In this document: in pieces, positions 55,401-63,883 of the stretch
Layout of the letters: every line of letters begins with the position of its first letter
Numbering within the stretch: the stretch's first letter is position 1
Assembly (NCBI GenBank): GCA_948736885.1
Contig: CAPXWY010000005.1
Location: 7,032 to 71,031, forward strand
DNA length: 64,000 nt
Source: an uncultured Alistipes sp.
GTDB lineage: Bacteria > Bacteroidota > Bacteroidia > Bacteroidales > Rikenellaceae
Reading direction: 5' to 3'
Made by a program: the position numbers and the translations under genes
The notes under the pieces: model-generated
The model's database searches: none
The model's input: only the letters and a program-made list of their open reading frames with translations
What the model was told of the DNA's origin: nothing

Positions 55401-55746
55401 AAAACCGACAACGTGGTTTCCGAAAAAAGCCTGACATTCGCCATTCGCAGTCCGGCTTTACCAGCATCTCACACGCGAGAAACACGAATATGTTCTCTCC
55501 AAACAGATGCTGAAAAGCGGAACCAGCGTCGGCGCCAATATCCGAGAAGCTCTGCGGGGACAACCTCGACAAGATTTCGCCGCCAAAATGAATAAGATCA
55601 ACGAAACGGAATATTGGCTCGAACTTTTATACAGAACGGATTATATTACGGACAAGGAATTCCGAAGCATATTTGCGGATTGCAAGGAGCTGGTCAAAAT
55701 ACTGACCAGCATCGTCAAAACAACGAGGGAAAAAACCGAATTGTGA
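55398..55746 (+). pseudogene. Frameshifted four-helix-bundle (S23/intervening-sequence) protein gene
   Basis: Two frames together encode the familiar S23/four-helix-bundle family. Frame 1 gives MKTDNVVSEKSLTFAIR. After one extra base near 55449-55455, frame 2 gives VRLYQHLTREKHEYVLSKQM, LKSGTSVGANIREALRGQ, NETEYWLELLYRTDYITDKE and LVKILTSIVKTT. The family was first found in intervening sequences of 23S rRNA genes and occurs alone in many Bacteroidetes. A shortened KMNKINETEYW also suggests a small internal deletion. It is AT-richer than its neighbours and sits between batC and batA, flanked by inverted AT-rich repeats, so it looks acquired and then broken. Confidence 0.8.
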
Positions 55747-55780
55747 ATTGTGAATTGTGAATTCCGAATTGTGAACTGAT
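55738..55780. repeat. Right AT-rich flank of the inserted segment
   Basis: Three to four copies of (GAATT)GTGAATTGTGAATT, inverted relative to 55364-55400, end just before the batA start codon at 55783. They supply most of its leader. Confidence 0.6.
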
Positions 55781-55782
55781 AA

Positions 55783-56775
<993 letters not shown>

Positions 56776-56779
56776 AGCC

Positions 56780-57823
56780 ATGTTCCGATTCGCCGATCCC
56801 CATTTTCTTTGGCTGCTGACGGCCGTTCCGCTCTTCGCCGCGCTCTTCGGGCTCGCCGCGCGCAACCGGCGGCGGCGTCTGGCGCGCTTCGGATGCGTAC
56901 GGACCCTGGGCGAACTGATGCCCGAGGTGTCGGCCGGGCGCATTCTGCTGAAATTCATCCTCTTCTGCACGGCATTCGCGCTGCTGGCGCTGGCGGCCGC
57001 ACGGCCGCAGTTCGGTTCGAAACTCCGCGAGGAGAAGTCGCAGGGCGTCGAGATGATGTTCGTTGTCGACATCTCCAACTCCATGCTGGCCGAGGATTTC
57101 GAGCCCAACCGGCTCGAACGCACCAAATACGCCATCGACAAACTCTTCGACGGCCTGCGGCAGGACCGCGTGGGGCTGGTGGTCTTCGCCGGAGAACCCA
57201 AAGTGCAGCTGCCCATCACCTCCGACTACCGCATGGCCAAAGCCTTCGCACGCCGCATCGATCCCTCGCTGGTGGCGGTGCAGGGTACGGCCGTCGGCAA
57301 GGCGCTGGAACAAGCGCTGCTGGCCTTTTCGAGCGAAACCGAAGCCAGCCGCAGCCGTGTCGTCGTGCTCATCACCGACGGTGAGAACCACGAGGACGAC
57401 GCTATCGCCGTAGCCGAGCGTGCCGCCGCACAGGGCATCCGCATCTACACCATCGGCATCGGCACGCCCGAGGGAGCCCCCATCCGCATCGACGGCGACT
57501 TCATCAAGGACGACAAGGGCGACATGGTGGTCTCGAAACTCAACGAGGAGATGCTCTCGCGGATCGCCGGAATCACCGAAGGCGCCTACGTGCGGGCCAC
57601 CAAGCAGTCGATCGGTCTCGACGAGATCGTCGAAAGCATCAACCGGCTGGAACAAAGCGAACTGGCCGCCGTCCGCTTCGAGGAGTACAACGAGCAGTAT
57701 CAATACCTCCTCGCCGCGGCGCTGCTGCTGCTCGTGGTCGAACTCCTGCTCCTCGACCGCCGCAACCCCCTGCTGGCACGGTTCAACATCTTCGCTCCGC
57801 AATCGGGAACCCGCAAATCCTGA
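56780..57823 (+). CDS. batB: BatB-like von Willebrand factor A membrane protein
   Basis: 347 residues with the same build as BatA: two N-terminal hydrophobic helices (LLTAVPLFAALFGLAA and LFCTAFALLALAAA), a VWA domain with DISNS at 97-101 and LITDGENHEDD, and a C-terminal helix (YLLAAALLLLVVELLLL). It probably partners BatA. It is the last gene of the operon here; the batD and batE genes that usually follow in Bacteroides are replaced by rnpB 124 bases downstream. Confidence 0.9.
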   Translation: MFRFADPHFLWLLTAVPLFAALFGLAARNRRRRLARFGCVRTLGELMPEVSAGRILLKFILFCTAFALLALAAARPQFGSKLREEKSQGVEMMFVVDISNSMLAEDFEPNRLERTKYAIDKLFDGLRQDRVGLVVFAGEPKVQLPITSDYRMAKAFARRIDPSLVAVQGTAVGKALEQALLAFSSETEASRSRVVVLITDGENHEDDAIAVAERAAAQGIRIYTIGIGTPEGAPIRIDGDFIKDDKGDMVVSKLNEEMLSRIAGITEGAYVRATKQSIGLDEIVESINRLEQSELAAVRFEEYNEQYQYLLAAALLLLVVELLLLDRRNPLLARFNIFAPQSGTRKS

Positions 57824-57935
57824 CCGGCCCGGCGACATTCCGCAACCGGCCCGACCGCCGAAAAGAATGACGACAAGGAGAACGGCGGCACGACAAAATT
57901 CCGGCACCCGATTTCGATTCTTGATTTTTAATGCT

Positions 57936-57943
57936 TACTTTTG
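57936..57943 (+). promoter_or_regulatory. Promoter of rnpB (-7 element)
   Basis: TACTTTTG matches TAnnTTTG and ends 4 bases before the predicted RNA 5' end. Confidence 0.65.
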
Positions 57944-57947
57944 CCCC

Positions 57948-58303
57948 GCAGGTCCGCTTCGTCGCCGCCGGGAAACCGGGGGAGGAAAGTCCGGGCAACA
58001 CAGAGCGCCGCGCAAGCTAACGACTTGATACCCGTGAGGGTATGGGAGCGTAACAGAGAACGACCGCCCGCCGGGTTTCCGGTTGGTAAGGGTGAAAAGG
58101 CGGGGTAAGAGCCCACCGCGGGGGCAGCGATGCCGCCCGGCCGTACGTCCCGCGGGTTGCAAGACCGCGTATACCGACAATCAAGGGTTGCTCGCCCGAT
58201 GTCGGGGGGTAGGTTGCTGGAGGCGGCGGGTGACCGCCGTCGTAGATAAATGACGAAGACCCGGGTTCCGGCCCGGGCACAGAACCCGGCTTACAGGGCC
58301 TGC
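57948..58303 (+). ncRNA. rnpB: RNase P RNA component
   Basis: A catalytic RNA of about 356 bases that trims tRNA 5' leaders. The conserved GAGGAAAGTCCGGGC (near 57983) and the 3' GATAAATGAC and ACCCGGCTTACAG blocks are present. The ends pair through GCAGGTCC (57948) and GGGCCTGC (58303), one G-U pair, forming P1. A -7 promoter precedes it and a terminator follows 7 bases later. Confidence 0.95.
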
Positions 58304-58310
58304 AAGCACA

Positions 58311-58340
58311 ACAAAGCCGCTGCATCAGCAGCGGCTTTGT
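58311..58340. terminator. Bidirectional terminator between rnpB and the lysis-like genes
   Basis: ACAAAGCCGCTGC/GCAGCGGCTTTGT pairs perfectly over 13 bases with an ATCA loop. It ends rnpB and lies 6 bases past the stop of the opposing gene. Confidence 0.85.
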
Positions 58341-58345
58341 CCGTT

Positions 58346-58930
58346 CTATCTGCGCAGCAGCGCCAGCAGCACGACGCAGAGCCCGAACCCTGCGGCGAAC
58401 CGCCACCAGCCGCCGCCCCGGGGCCGCGATCGCTCGGCTTCGGCAACGGCCGAGGAGCTCCGGAGCGTGTCGGCCGCCACGACCCCATGCTGCGCGGTGC
58501 ACCTCCGGACCGTATCGCAATGCCGGACCGCCACGGTCCGCGAACGATGCTCCGTCCGACGGGCCAGGCTGTCGCTGCGGGCCCCGAGCAGCAGTTTGTC
58601 GCCCTGCCGCTCGGCCGACAGCTCCAGACGGCCCTCCCGCACAACGAAACGCGCCCCTTCGGGCAGCGAATCGAGCGCCGTCAACGGCACCTCCGCGGCC
58701 ACCGACTCGGCAGGCACATACGCACAAGTCGTCACGACCTCCTCGCGGAGCGTCTCCTCATACACCGTCCGGCCATGCTCCTCGGCCGCCTGTCCGAATT
58801 CGATCCGCCGCGACACGGCGCTCCGTTCGGCCGACGACTGCGAACTGCTCCGCGACGCAGCGCATGAAACGGCCGTAACGGCCAACACAGCAAGAAGCCA
58901 CGAGCTACTGGAACAAAGAACGCATGCCAT
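58346..58930 (-). CDS. Lipoprotein with C-terminal membrane anchor (spanin-like topology)
   Basis: About 194 residues. The N-terminus is a lipoprotein signal (AVLAVTAVSC lipobox) and the C-terminus is a single hydrophobic helix (WRFAAGFGLCVVLLALL) ending in Arg-Arg. A serine- and glutamate-rich periplasmic region lies between. A protein tethered to the outer membrane at one end and the inner membrane at the other has the topology of a one-component phage spanin. I see no sequence match to a named family, so this is inference from topology. It overlaps the upstream coiled-coil gene by about 26 bases. A start three codons earlier (58939) is also possible. Confidence 0.65.
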   Translation of the reverse strand: MACVLCSSSSWLLAVLAVTAVSCAASRSSSQSSAERSAVSRRIEFGQAAEEHGRTVYEETLREEVVTTCAYVPAESVAAEVPLTALDSLPEGARFVVREGRLELSAERQGDKLLLGARSDSLARRTEHRSRTVAVRHCDTVRRCTAQHGVVAADTLRSSSAVAEAERSRPRGGGWWRFAAGFGLCVVLLALLRR

Positions 58931-59225
58931 TCGGTTCAATATTAAGGTTTTTACGCAATTTTTCCACCTCGCGCGTCAGCCGGTCGACCTTGGCGTTCAA
59001 CAGCCGCTGCGACACCTGCCAGTCGGCCTTCTCCTGCCGCAGCGAGACGTTCTCCTGCAACACCTGGTTGTACTTCTCGCTCAGCAGGTCGATCGAACGC
59101 TGCATCTCGGCGAGGAAATCGTTCTTGCGCTTGCGGCGGCCGACCGTCCAACTGACGGTCGCGCCCAGAAAACCGCTCGGCAGGGCGAACGTGCACAATT
59201 CGCCCAACAAGGATAATTCGGTCAT
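58905..59225 (-). CDS. Small membrane-anchored coiled-coil protein (phage-like)
   Basis: 106 residues. A hydrophobic N-terminal segment (LLGELCTFALPSGFLGATVSW) is followed by basic residues and a long heptad-rich helix (about 40-95: SIDLLSEKYNQVLQENVSLR). Similar one-helix plus coiled-coil proteins occur near lysis genes of Bacteroidales phages, by recollection. It overlaps the spanin-like gene downstream and follows the RYYYW gene after 138 bases, consistent with one transcript. Confidence 0.65.
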   Translation of the reverse strand: MTELSLLGELCTFALPSGFLGATVSWTVGRRKRKNDFLAEMQRSIDLLSEKYNQVLQENVSLRQEKADWQVSQRLLNAKVDRLTREVEKLRKNLNIEPNGMRSLFQ

Positions 59226-59363
59226 GGCTTAAAAAGTTTAGGATGGTGAATCCTGCCGGGATGATGACATACCCGCCCACGGCCGGCAGCGACGGACAAG
59301 CTGTCCGGTCCGGCAAAAAGCGGAGAGCAGGCGGCAGGAGTGAAAAAGCAAGAACGTGCGGGA

Positions 59364-59645
59364 TCACCGCCAGTCGAAACCGGGATAGAGGCGCCGCAAC
59401 TCACCGCGGGAGGCGCGGCTGCGGATCAGCTCGCCGAGGTAGGCGTTCTGATCGGCAAGGGCATTGGCCACGGTGCGCTCCTCGACGAAGAATTCGTTGT
59501 CGCACAGCAGCCGGCGCACGTCGTCCTCGCGACGGCGGTGCAGCTCGGTCCAATAATAGTAGCGCGCAGCCACGACCCGGTTGCGCTTGCGGAGCCGCTC
59601 GCGGCGCGGCGAAAAGACCCGGCGGGCCTCAGCAGAAGTGGGCAT
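59364..59645 (-). CDS. Small basic protein with RYYYWTE motif (phage-like, unknown)
   Basis: 93 residues from the ATG at 59643-59645; an in-frame TTG 12 codons earlier is less likely. It is rich in Arg, with RVVAARYYYWTELHRRREDD followed by a helix-turn-like NEFFVEERTVANAL. By recollection, short proteins with this RYYYW pattern occur in Bacteroidales prophages. I cannot give a function. It is the first of three small minus-strand genes ending at the rnpB terminator. Confidence 0.6.
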   Translation of the reverse strand: MPTSAEARRVFSPRRERLRKRNRVVAARYYYWTELHRRREDDVRRLLCDNEFFVEERTVANALADQNAYLGELIRSRASRGELRRLYPGFDWR

Positions 59646-59949
59646 GAAAAATGATGAAAGAATGGAACGCTTATCCGGCAAACAGCCCCTTGCCGCATGA
59701 TACGACGCTCAGGACCGTAGGGCCACCACCGGGAAAGGTTGCAGTCCGAGCACATCGGCAGGACACCGGCAGGGTCCGCAGAGATCATTGCGGAAAGAAC
59801 CTGGAAGCTCCGCTTGCCGAAGCAAGTTTACGGACAAGCAAATAAGAATTTTACGATTCCGCTGCGAGAGCGGCGCCCGAAAAAGAGAAAGCGGGCGAAT
59901 CTGCCGGAAGAACTCCGGCCGCAGAACGAAAAACGGGCGGATGCCCGTA
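59646..59949. other. Interval upstream of the lysis-like genes
   Basis: No gene is recognised on either strand, although a minus-strand promoter lies at its right edge. An inverted GGGC/GCCC hairpin followed by TTTTT on the minus strand lies at about 59926-59948, right after that promoter. Confidence 0.45.
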
Positions 59950-59980
59950 CAAATATACAATCGTGAAAGGCCCTTGTCAA
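59950..59980 (-). promoter_or_regulatory. Consensus promoter pointing to the lysis-like genes
   Basis: TTG (59978-59980), a 20-base spacer and TATATTTG (59950-59957) on the minus strand. The transcript would begin with ACGGGC/GCCCGT and a T-run, an early terminator-like hairpin. Confidence 0.7.
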
Positions 59981-60032
59981 GCGAAATCCCGAAAAAAAAT
60001 TTTCCGGTACTGATGCAGCGCGAGTTGCAGCG

Positions 60033-60728
60033 CTATTTTCCGGCCGGTCGCTTCTTCGGTCGTCCGCTGCCGGTCTGCGGAGCCGCAGCAGAGGAAGAAG
60101 CGGTCCGTTTCGCCGATGCCCCGGAAGCCGCTTTCGATACCGGCTTCGCCGTCGGTTTCGCCGCCGGCTTCTTGCGCACCGACCAACCGAAATGGCCCAG
60201 CGCCCGGCCCAACGCAAAATATTCACCGTGGGAATAGACGATCGGGCAGGCGCGCTCCAGACAGAACTTCCCGGTGTCGGGGTCGATGAAATCGGCGTCG
60301 ACCTGCACGCCCACCACCTCGGCGATGAACATGTCGTGCGAGCCCAGCGGCACGATCTGCCGCACGCGGCACTCGATGTTGACGGGCGACTCTCCGATGA
60401 TGGGCGCCGCGACGTGCAGCGCCCGGCCGGGCGTCAGCCCCATCTCGCGGAACTTGTCGAAATCGCGGCCCGAACGCACGCCGCACCAGTCGGCGGCACG
60501 CGCCAAACGCTCGGTGGTCAGGTTGATGACGAATTCGCCCGTGCGGCGGATGATGTCGTAGGAGTGGCGCGACGGCCGGATCGAAACGAAACACATCGGC
60601 GGCTCGGAACAGACGGTTCCGGTCCATGCCACGGTCAACATGTTGTACTCCTCGGGCGCTGCGCCGCAGCTCACCAACACCGCCGGCAGCGGGTAGAGCA
60701 CCGTACCGGGTTTCCAGCTCTCTTTCAT
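60033..60728 (-). CDS. Flavin reductase family protein with a basic C-terminal tail
   Basis: 231 residues. The first 180 match the flavin reductase-like FMN-binding fold: YPLPAVLVSCG, NMLTVAWTGTVCSEPPMC, SIRPSRHSYD, FVINLTT and SHDMFIAEVVGV. Such proteins bind FMN and reduce flavin or act as small oxidoreductases. The last 50 or so residues are an added low-complexity tail of Lys, Ala, Pro and Ser (KKPAAKPTAKPVSKAASG and so on). The ATG at 60726-60728 lies about 6 bases after a -7 element, so the transcript seems leaderless. An earlier start would fall within the promoter. Confidence 0.9.
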   Translation of the reverse strand: MKESWKPGTVLYPLPAVLVSCGAAPEEYNMLTVAWTGTVCSEPPMCFVSIRPSRHSYDIIRRTGEFVINLTTERLARAADWCGVRSGRDFDKFREMGLTPGRALHVAAPIIGESPVNIECRVRQIVPLGSHDMFIAEVVGVQVDADFIDPDTGKFCLERACPIVYSHGEYFALGRALGHFGWSVRKKPAAKPTAKPVSKAASGASAKRTASSSAAAPQTGSGRPKKRPAGK

Positions 60729-60734
60729 ACCGTA

Positions 60735-60742
60735 CAAAGATA
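60735..60742 (-). promoter_or_regulatory. Promoter of the flavin reductase gene, abutting its start codon
   Basis: TATCTTTG on the minus strand ends 6 bases before the ATG. A TTG lies about 21 bases upstream. Confidence 0.65.
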
Positions 60743-60828
60743 CGAATAAGCCGAGCACAATGCCAAATTTATTTGAGCATACCCGAGGCGGAGTATTTTC
60801 TGCGAAGTTAAAGGTGTGAAAAAAACGC

Positions 60829-60836
60829 TATATTTG
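60829..60836 (+). promoter_or_regulatory. Promoter of xerC, abutting its start codon
   Basis: TATATTTG ends 4 bases before the ATG, which places the start of transcription at or next to the A of the start codon. Confidence 0.6.
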
Positions 60837-60840
60837 CTCC

Positions 60841-61743
60841 ATGCTTGCCGAATTCATCTGCTATCTGGAGGCCGAACGCCGCTACTCGCCCCTCACCGTG
60901 CGCAACTACCGCCGCGACGTGGAGGGATTTCTGGCGTGGTTGGGGACCGACGACGCGCATTTCGACCCGCGGGAAGTCACCACGGGCCAAGTCCGCGAAT
61001 GGATGATCCACCGCACCGAAGAAGGACGCATCGGAGCCGCGACCATGAACCGCGAACTCTCATCGCTGCGCACGCTTTTCCGCTGGCTCCACCGCTCGGG
61101 GGCCGTGGAGAAAAACGTGCTGCAGCCGCTCGTTTCGCTCAAGACCTCGCGGCGTCTGCCGGCGTTCGTTCCGGAAAGCCGCATGGCCCCGCTGGTCGCC
61201 GAATGCGAGGAGGAGCAGGACGAATTCATCGTCGAGCGCAACTCGCTGGCCGTCCTGCTTTTCTACACCTGCGGGCTGCGGCTGGCCGAACTCGTGGGCA
61301 TGGACCGCACCGATCTCTCGGCCGACGGCACCTCGCTGCGCGTACGCGGCAAGGGCGACAAGCAGCGGCAGGTTCCCGTGCTGCCGGAGGTGCGCGAAAA
61401 GATTTTGCGCTATCTGCAACTCATCGGCCGGCAGAAAATTTGCAGTTCCGAAGAAAAAGCACTATTTTTAACACACCAAGGCAAACGCATCTCCCGCACG
61501 ACGGTCTACCGGCTGGTCCGCGACTGCCTGGCCCGCGCAGGCGTCCAGGGCAAGAAGAGCCCCCACGTGCTGCGGCACACCTTCGCCACGCACCTGATGA
61601 ACGGCGGCGCCGACATGCGCGAGATCCAGGAGTTGCTGGGCCACGCTTCGCTGCAGGCCACGCAGGTCTACACCCACAACAGCATCGCCCGTCTCAAGGA
61701 GGTCTATGCCCGAGCCCATCCCCGGGAGAAGAAGGGGGAGTGA
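60841..61743 (+). CDS. xerC: Tyrosine recombinase XerC/XerD
   Basis: A 300-residue site-specific recombinase that resolves chromosome dimers at dif. The N-terminal SAM-like domain begins FICYLEAERRYSPLTVRNY. The catalytic residues are complete: Arg147, Lys171, His242, Arg245, His268 and the nucleophile Tyr277 (HVLRHTFATHL and LLGHASLQATQVYTH). XerC or XerD identity is not certain from sequence alone. It starts without a visible leader and is followed after 22 bases by hpf, an order common in Bacteroidetes. Confidence 0.92.
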   Translation: MLAEFICYLEAERRYSPLTVRNYRRDVEGFLAWLGTDDAHFDPREVTTGQVREWMIHRTEEGRIGAATMNRELSSLRTLFRWLHRSGAVEKNVLQPLVSLKTSRRLPAFVPESRMAPLVAECEEEQDEFIVERNSLAVLLFYTCGLRLAELVGMDRTDLSADGTSLRVRGKGDKQRQVPVLPEVREKILRYLQLIGRQKICSSEEKALFLTHQGKRISRTTVYRLVRDCLARAGVQGKKSPHVLRHTFATHLMNGGADMREIQELLGHASLQATQVYTHNSIARLKEVYARAHPREKKGE

Positions 61744-61765
61744 ACAACCATTAAAACGTAAGGCT

Positions 61766-62071
61766 ATGAACGTGCAGATTCAATCCGTGAAATTCGACGC
61801 CGACAAGCGGCTGGTCGAATTCGTGAATGCCAAAATGGCGAAGTTGGACCGCTTTGCGGAACGCTCGACGGGTGCCGACGTCATCCTCAAGCTCGACAAG
61901 GACCACGAAAAGGGCAACAAGATCGCCACCATCACGCTCGGCATGCCCGGCGAGGAGCTGGTCGCCACGCACCAGGCCAAGACGTTCGAAGAGGCCGTCG
62001 ACGAGGCGATCGACGCCCTCAAGCGCCAGCTCGACAAGTTCAAGGCCAAGGTCGAAAAGGTCGAGAAATAG
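61766..62071 (+). CDS. hpf: Ribosome hibernation-promoting factor, short form
   Basis: A 101-residue S30AE/HPF-type protein that binds the 30S decoding site in slow growth. Family features are the start MNVQIQSVKFDADKRLVEFV, the MAKLDRF helix and the basic C-terminal helix (EEAVDEAIDALKRQLDKFKAK). It has no long C-terminal dimerisation domain. It lies 22 bases after xerC and ends in a terminator. Confidence 0.93.
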   Translation: MNVQIQSVKFDADKRLVEFVNAKMAKLDRFAERSTGADVILKLDKDHEKGNKIATITLGMPGEELVATHQAKTFEEAVDEAIDALKRQLDKFKAKVEKVEK

Positions 62072-62090
62072 TCCGGTCCGCCCCATACGA

Positions 62091-62118
62091 AAGCCGCCCT
62101 TTGAAAGGGCGGCTTTTT
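62091..62118 (+). terminator. Terminator of xerC-hpf
   Basis: AAGCCGCCCTT/AAGGGCGGCTT with a TGA loop, followed by TTT, 19 bases past the hpf stop. Confidence 0.9.
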
Positions 62119-62186
62119 GCATGCCCCGCAACCTCCCGAAAAATGCCGGCAGGCCGGACACGCTTTTCCGACCCGGTCAAAAACAC

Positions 62187-62194
62187 TATCTTTG
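62187..62194 (+). promoter_or_regulatory. Promoter of the MATE transporter gene
   Basis: TATCTTTG matches TAnnTTTG, 30 bases before the start codon; CTTTTC lies about 20 bases upstream. Confidence 0.6.
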
Positions 62195-62223
62195 CAGAAC
62201 TTTCCGCCAAGCCCCGACCTGCC

Positions 62224-63546
62224 ATGCGATTCTCCGACAAGGAAATACTGAAAATCACATTCCCCGTCCTGCTGAGCCTGCTGATGGAGCAACTCATCGG
62301 GCTGACGGATACGGCCTATCTGGGACGTATCGGCGAAACCGAACTGGGCGCCGCCGCGCTGGCGGGCATCTTCTACCTGGTCATCTTCATGCTGGGGTTC
62401 GGCTTCAGCATCGGTGCGCAGGTGCTCATGGCGCGCCGCAACGGCGAAAAGGACTATCGCGGAATCGGCCCCGTATTCACGCAGGGCATGGCATTTCTGC
62501 TCCTGCTCGCCGCCCTGCTCTTCACGGCATCGAGGCTGTGGGGGCCCCGGCTGCTGCGGCTGCTCGTCGAATCGGACCAAGTCTGCGCCGCCGCCGTCAG
62601 CTATCTGAACTGGCGCGTCTACGGATTCTTTTTCTCGTTCGCGGCAGCCATGTTCCGGGCGTTCTACGTCGCCACGACCCGCACCCGCATACTGACGAGC
62701 AATTCGGTGGTCATGGTCCTCACCAACATGGTGCTCAACTATGTGCTTATTTTCGGGAAATGGGGCTTTCCGGCATTGGGCATCGCCGGAGCAGCCATCG
62801 CCTCGTCGCTCTCCGAAGCGGTTTCGGTGCTCTTCTTCATCATCTACACACGGCTGCGGGCCGATTCCGGACGTTACGGGCTGTTCCGCTGGCGCGGCAT
62901 CGATTTTCCGCTGCTGGGACGTATTCTGAGCATCTCGGTGTGGATCATGGCGCAGGAAGGATTCGCGTTCTTCGCCTGGCTCTTTTTCTTCGTGGCCATC
63001 GAGCATCTGGGCGAGCGGCCGCTGGCCGTTTCCAACATCGTGCGCAGCGTCTCGTCGTTCATCTTCATGTTCGTCAACGCGTTCGCGTCGACCGCCAGTT
63101 CGCTGGTCAGCAACCTCATCGGTGCCGGACAGAGCGACAGGGTGCTGGAGCTGTGCCGCCGCATGATTCGGCTGTGTTATCTGTTCGTGCTGCCCGTGGT
63201 TCTGCTCGCTGCCGTCTTCCCCACCCACGTGCTGCGCATCTATACCGACAACGCCGAGTTGATCGCCGCTTCGGTCGGGTCGCTGCGGGTCATGCTTTCG
63301 TCGTTCGTCGTCTGCGGACCGGCCATCATCTACCAGTTCAGCGTCTCCGGCACGGGCAATACCCGCGCCGCCATGATCATCGTCACCCTTACTGCCGCCA
63401 TCTACATGCTCTATATCTGCGCGCTGGCTTTCGGGTTGCATGCCGGCGTCGCCCTTTGCTGGTCCGCCGATCATGTCTATTACCTCGTCCTGCTGTCTTC
63501 TTATTTCTACCTCCGTTTCGGACATTGGAAGCGCAGAAATATCTGA
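62224..63546 (+). CDS. MATE family efflux transporter
   Basis: 440 residues with about twelve predicted transmembrane helices in two halves. The N-terminus ITFPVLLSLLMEQLIGLTDTAYLGRIGETELGAAAL is split by the usual MATE-family polar turn (residues 11 to 46 or so). The family exports cationic drugs or metabolites using Na+ or H+. The start at 62224 follows the promoter; the frame upstream passes through the hpf terminator and is not used. The substrate is unknown. It stands alone before a hairpin terminator and tRNA-Cys. Confidence 0.93.
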   Translation: MRFSDKEILKITFPVLLSLLMEQLIGLTDTAYLGRIGETELGAAALAGIFYLVIFMLGFGFSIGAQVLMARRNGEKDYRGIGPVFTQGMAFLLLLAALLFTASRLWGPRLLRLLVESDQVCAAAVSYLNWRVYGFFFSFAAAMFRAFYVATTRTRILTSNSVVMVLTNMVLNYVLIFGKWGFPALGIAGAAIASSLSEAVSVLFFIIYTRLRADSGRYGLFRWRGIDFPLLGRILSISVWIMAQEGFAFFAWLFFFVAIEHLGERPLAVSNIVRSVSSFIFMFVNAFASTASSLVSNLIGAGQSDRVLELCRRMIRLCYLFVLPVVLLAAVFPTHVLRIYTDNAELIAASVGSLRVMLSSFVVCGPAIIYQFSVSGTGNTRAAMIIVTLTAAIYMLYICALAFGLHAGVALCWSADHVYYLVLLSSYFYLRFGHWKRRNI

Positions 63547-63608
63547 TTTCCGATTCGCCCCTCCCACTCGACCCGCAAGAGCTTGCTTTTCTTGCCCCTC
63601 CTCCAAAT

Positions 63609-63643
63609 GAAAGTCCCTGGAAGTCGTACTTCCAGGGACTTTC
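63609..63643. terminator. Bidirectional hairpin between the MATE gene and tRNA-Cys
   Basis: GAAAGTCCCTGGAAGT and its perfect 16-base complement with a 3-base loop. Both arms end in AAAG/CTTT, so it can stop transcription from either side. Confidence 0.8.
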
Positions 63644-63654
63644 GCTCTTAATTG

Positions 63655-63725
63655 AGGTCTGAAGCGGATTCGAACCGCTGTACAAGGTTTTGCAGACCTT
63701 TGCCTAGCCACTCGGCCATCAGACC
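63655..63725 (-). tRNA. tRNA-Cys (anticodon GCA)
   Basis: 71 bases on the minus strand. The acceptor stem GGTCTGA/TCAGACC is complete. The anticodon arm AAGGT-CTGCAAA-ACCTT gives GCA, and the T arm AGCGG-TTCGAAT-CCGCT is canonical. The discriminator base is U, as expected for cysteine. The 3' CCA is not encoded. Confidence 0.96.
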
Positions 63726-63859
63726 AAAACACTCCCGGCGGACCGGCCCATGCGAAACGCTGCGACCCAACGGGAATGCAAATATACGAACAATTCTGCA
63801 AAAAGCAAAACTTTCGCAAAAAAGGGAGAATATATTTTCCAGTCTCGCACAAAACGACT

Positions 63860-63867
63860 ATCTTTAC
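63860..63867 (+). promoter_or_regulatory. Possible promoter facing the tandem array
   Basis: TATCTTTA is one base from TAnnTTTG and lies in AT-rich DNA 17 bases before the first repeat unit. Confidence 0.4.
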
Positions 63868-63883
63868 TTTAATAAATTAGCGC

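Noticed and set aside
61780..63852. A 690-codon minus-strand frame
   Set aside because: Antisense of the MATE and hpf genes. It would also read through a terminator and tRNA-Cys; composition is unlike a real protein.
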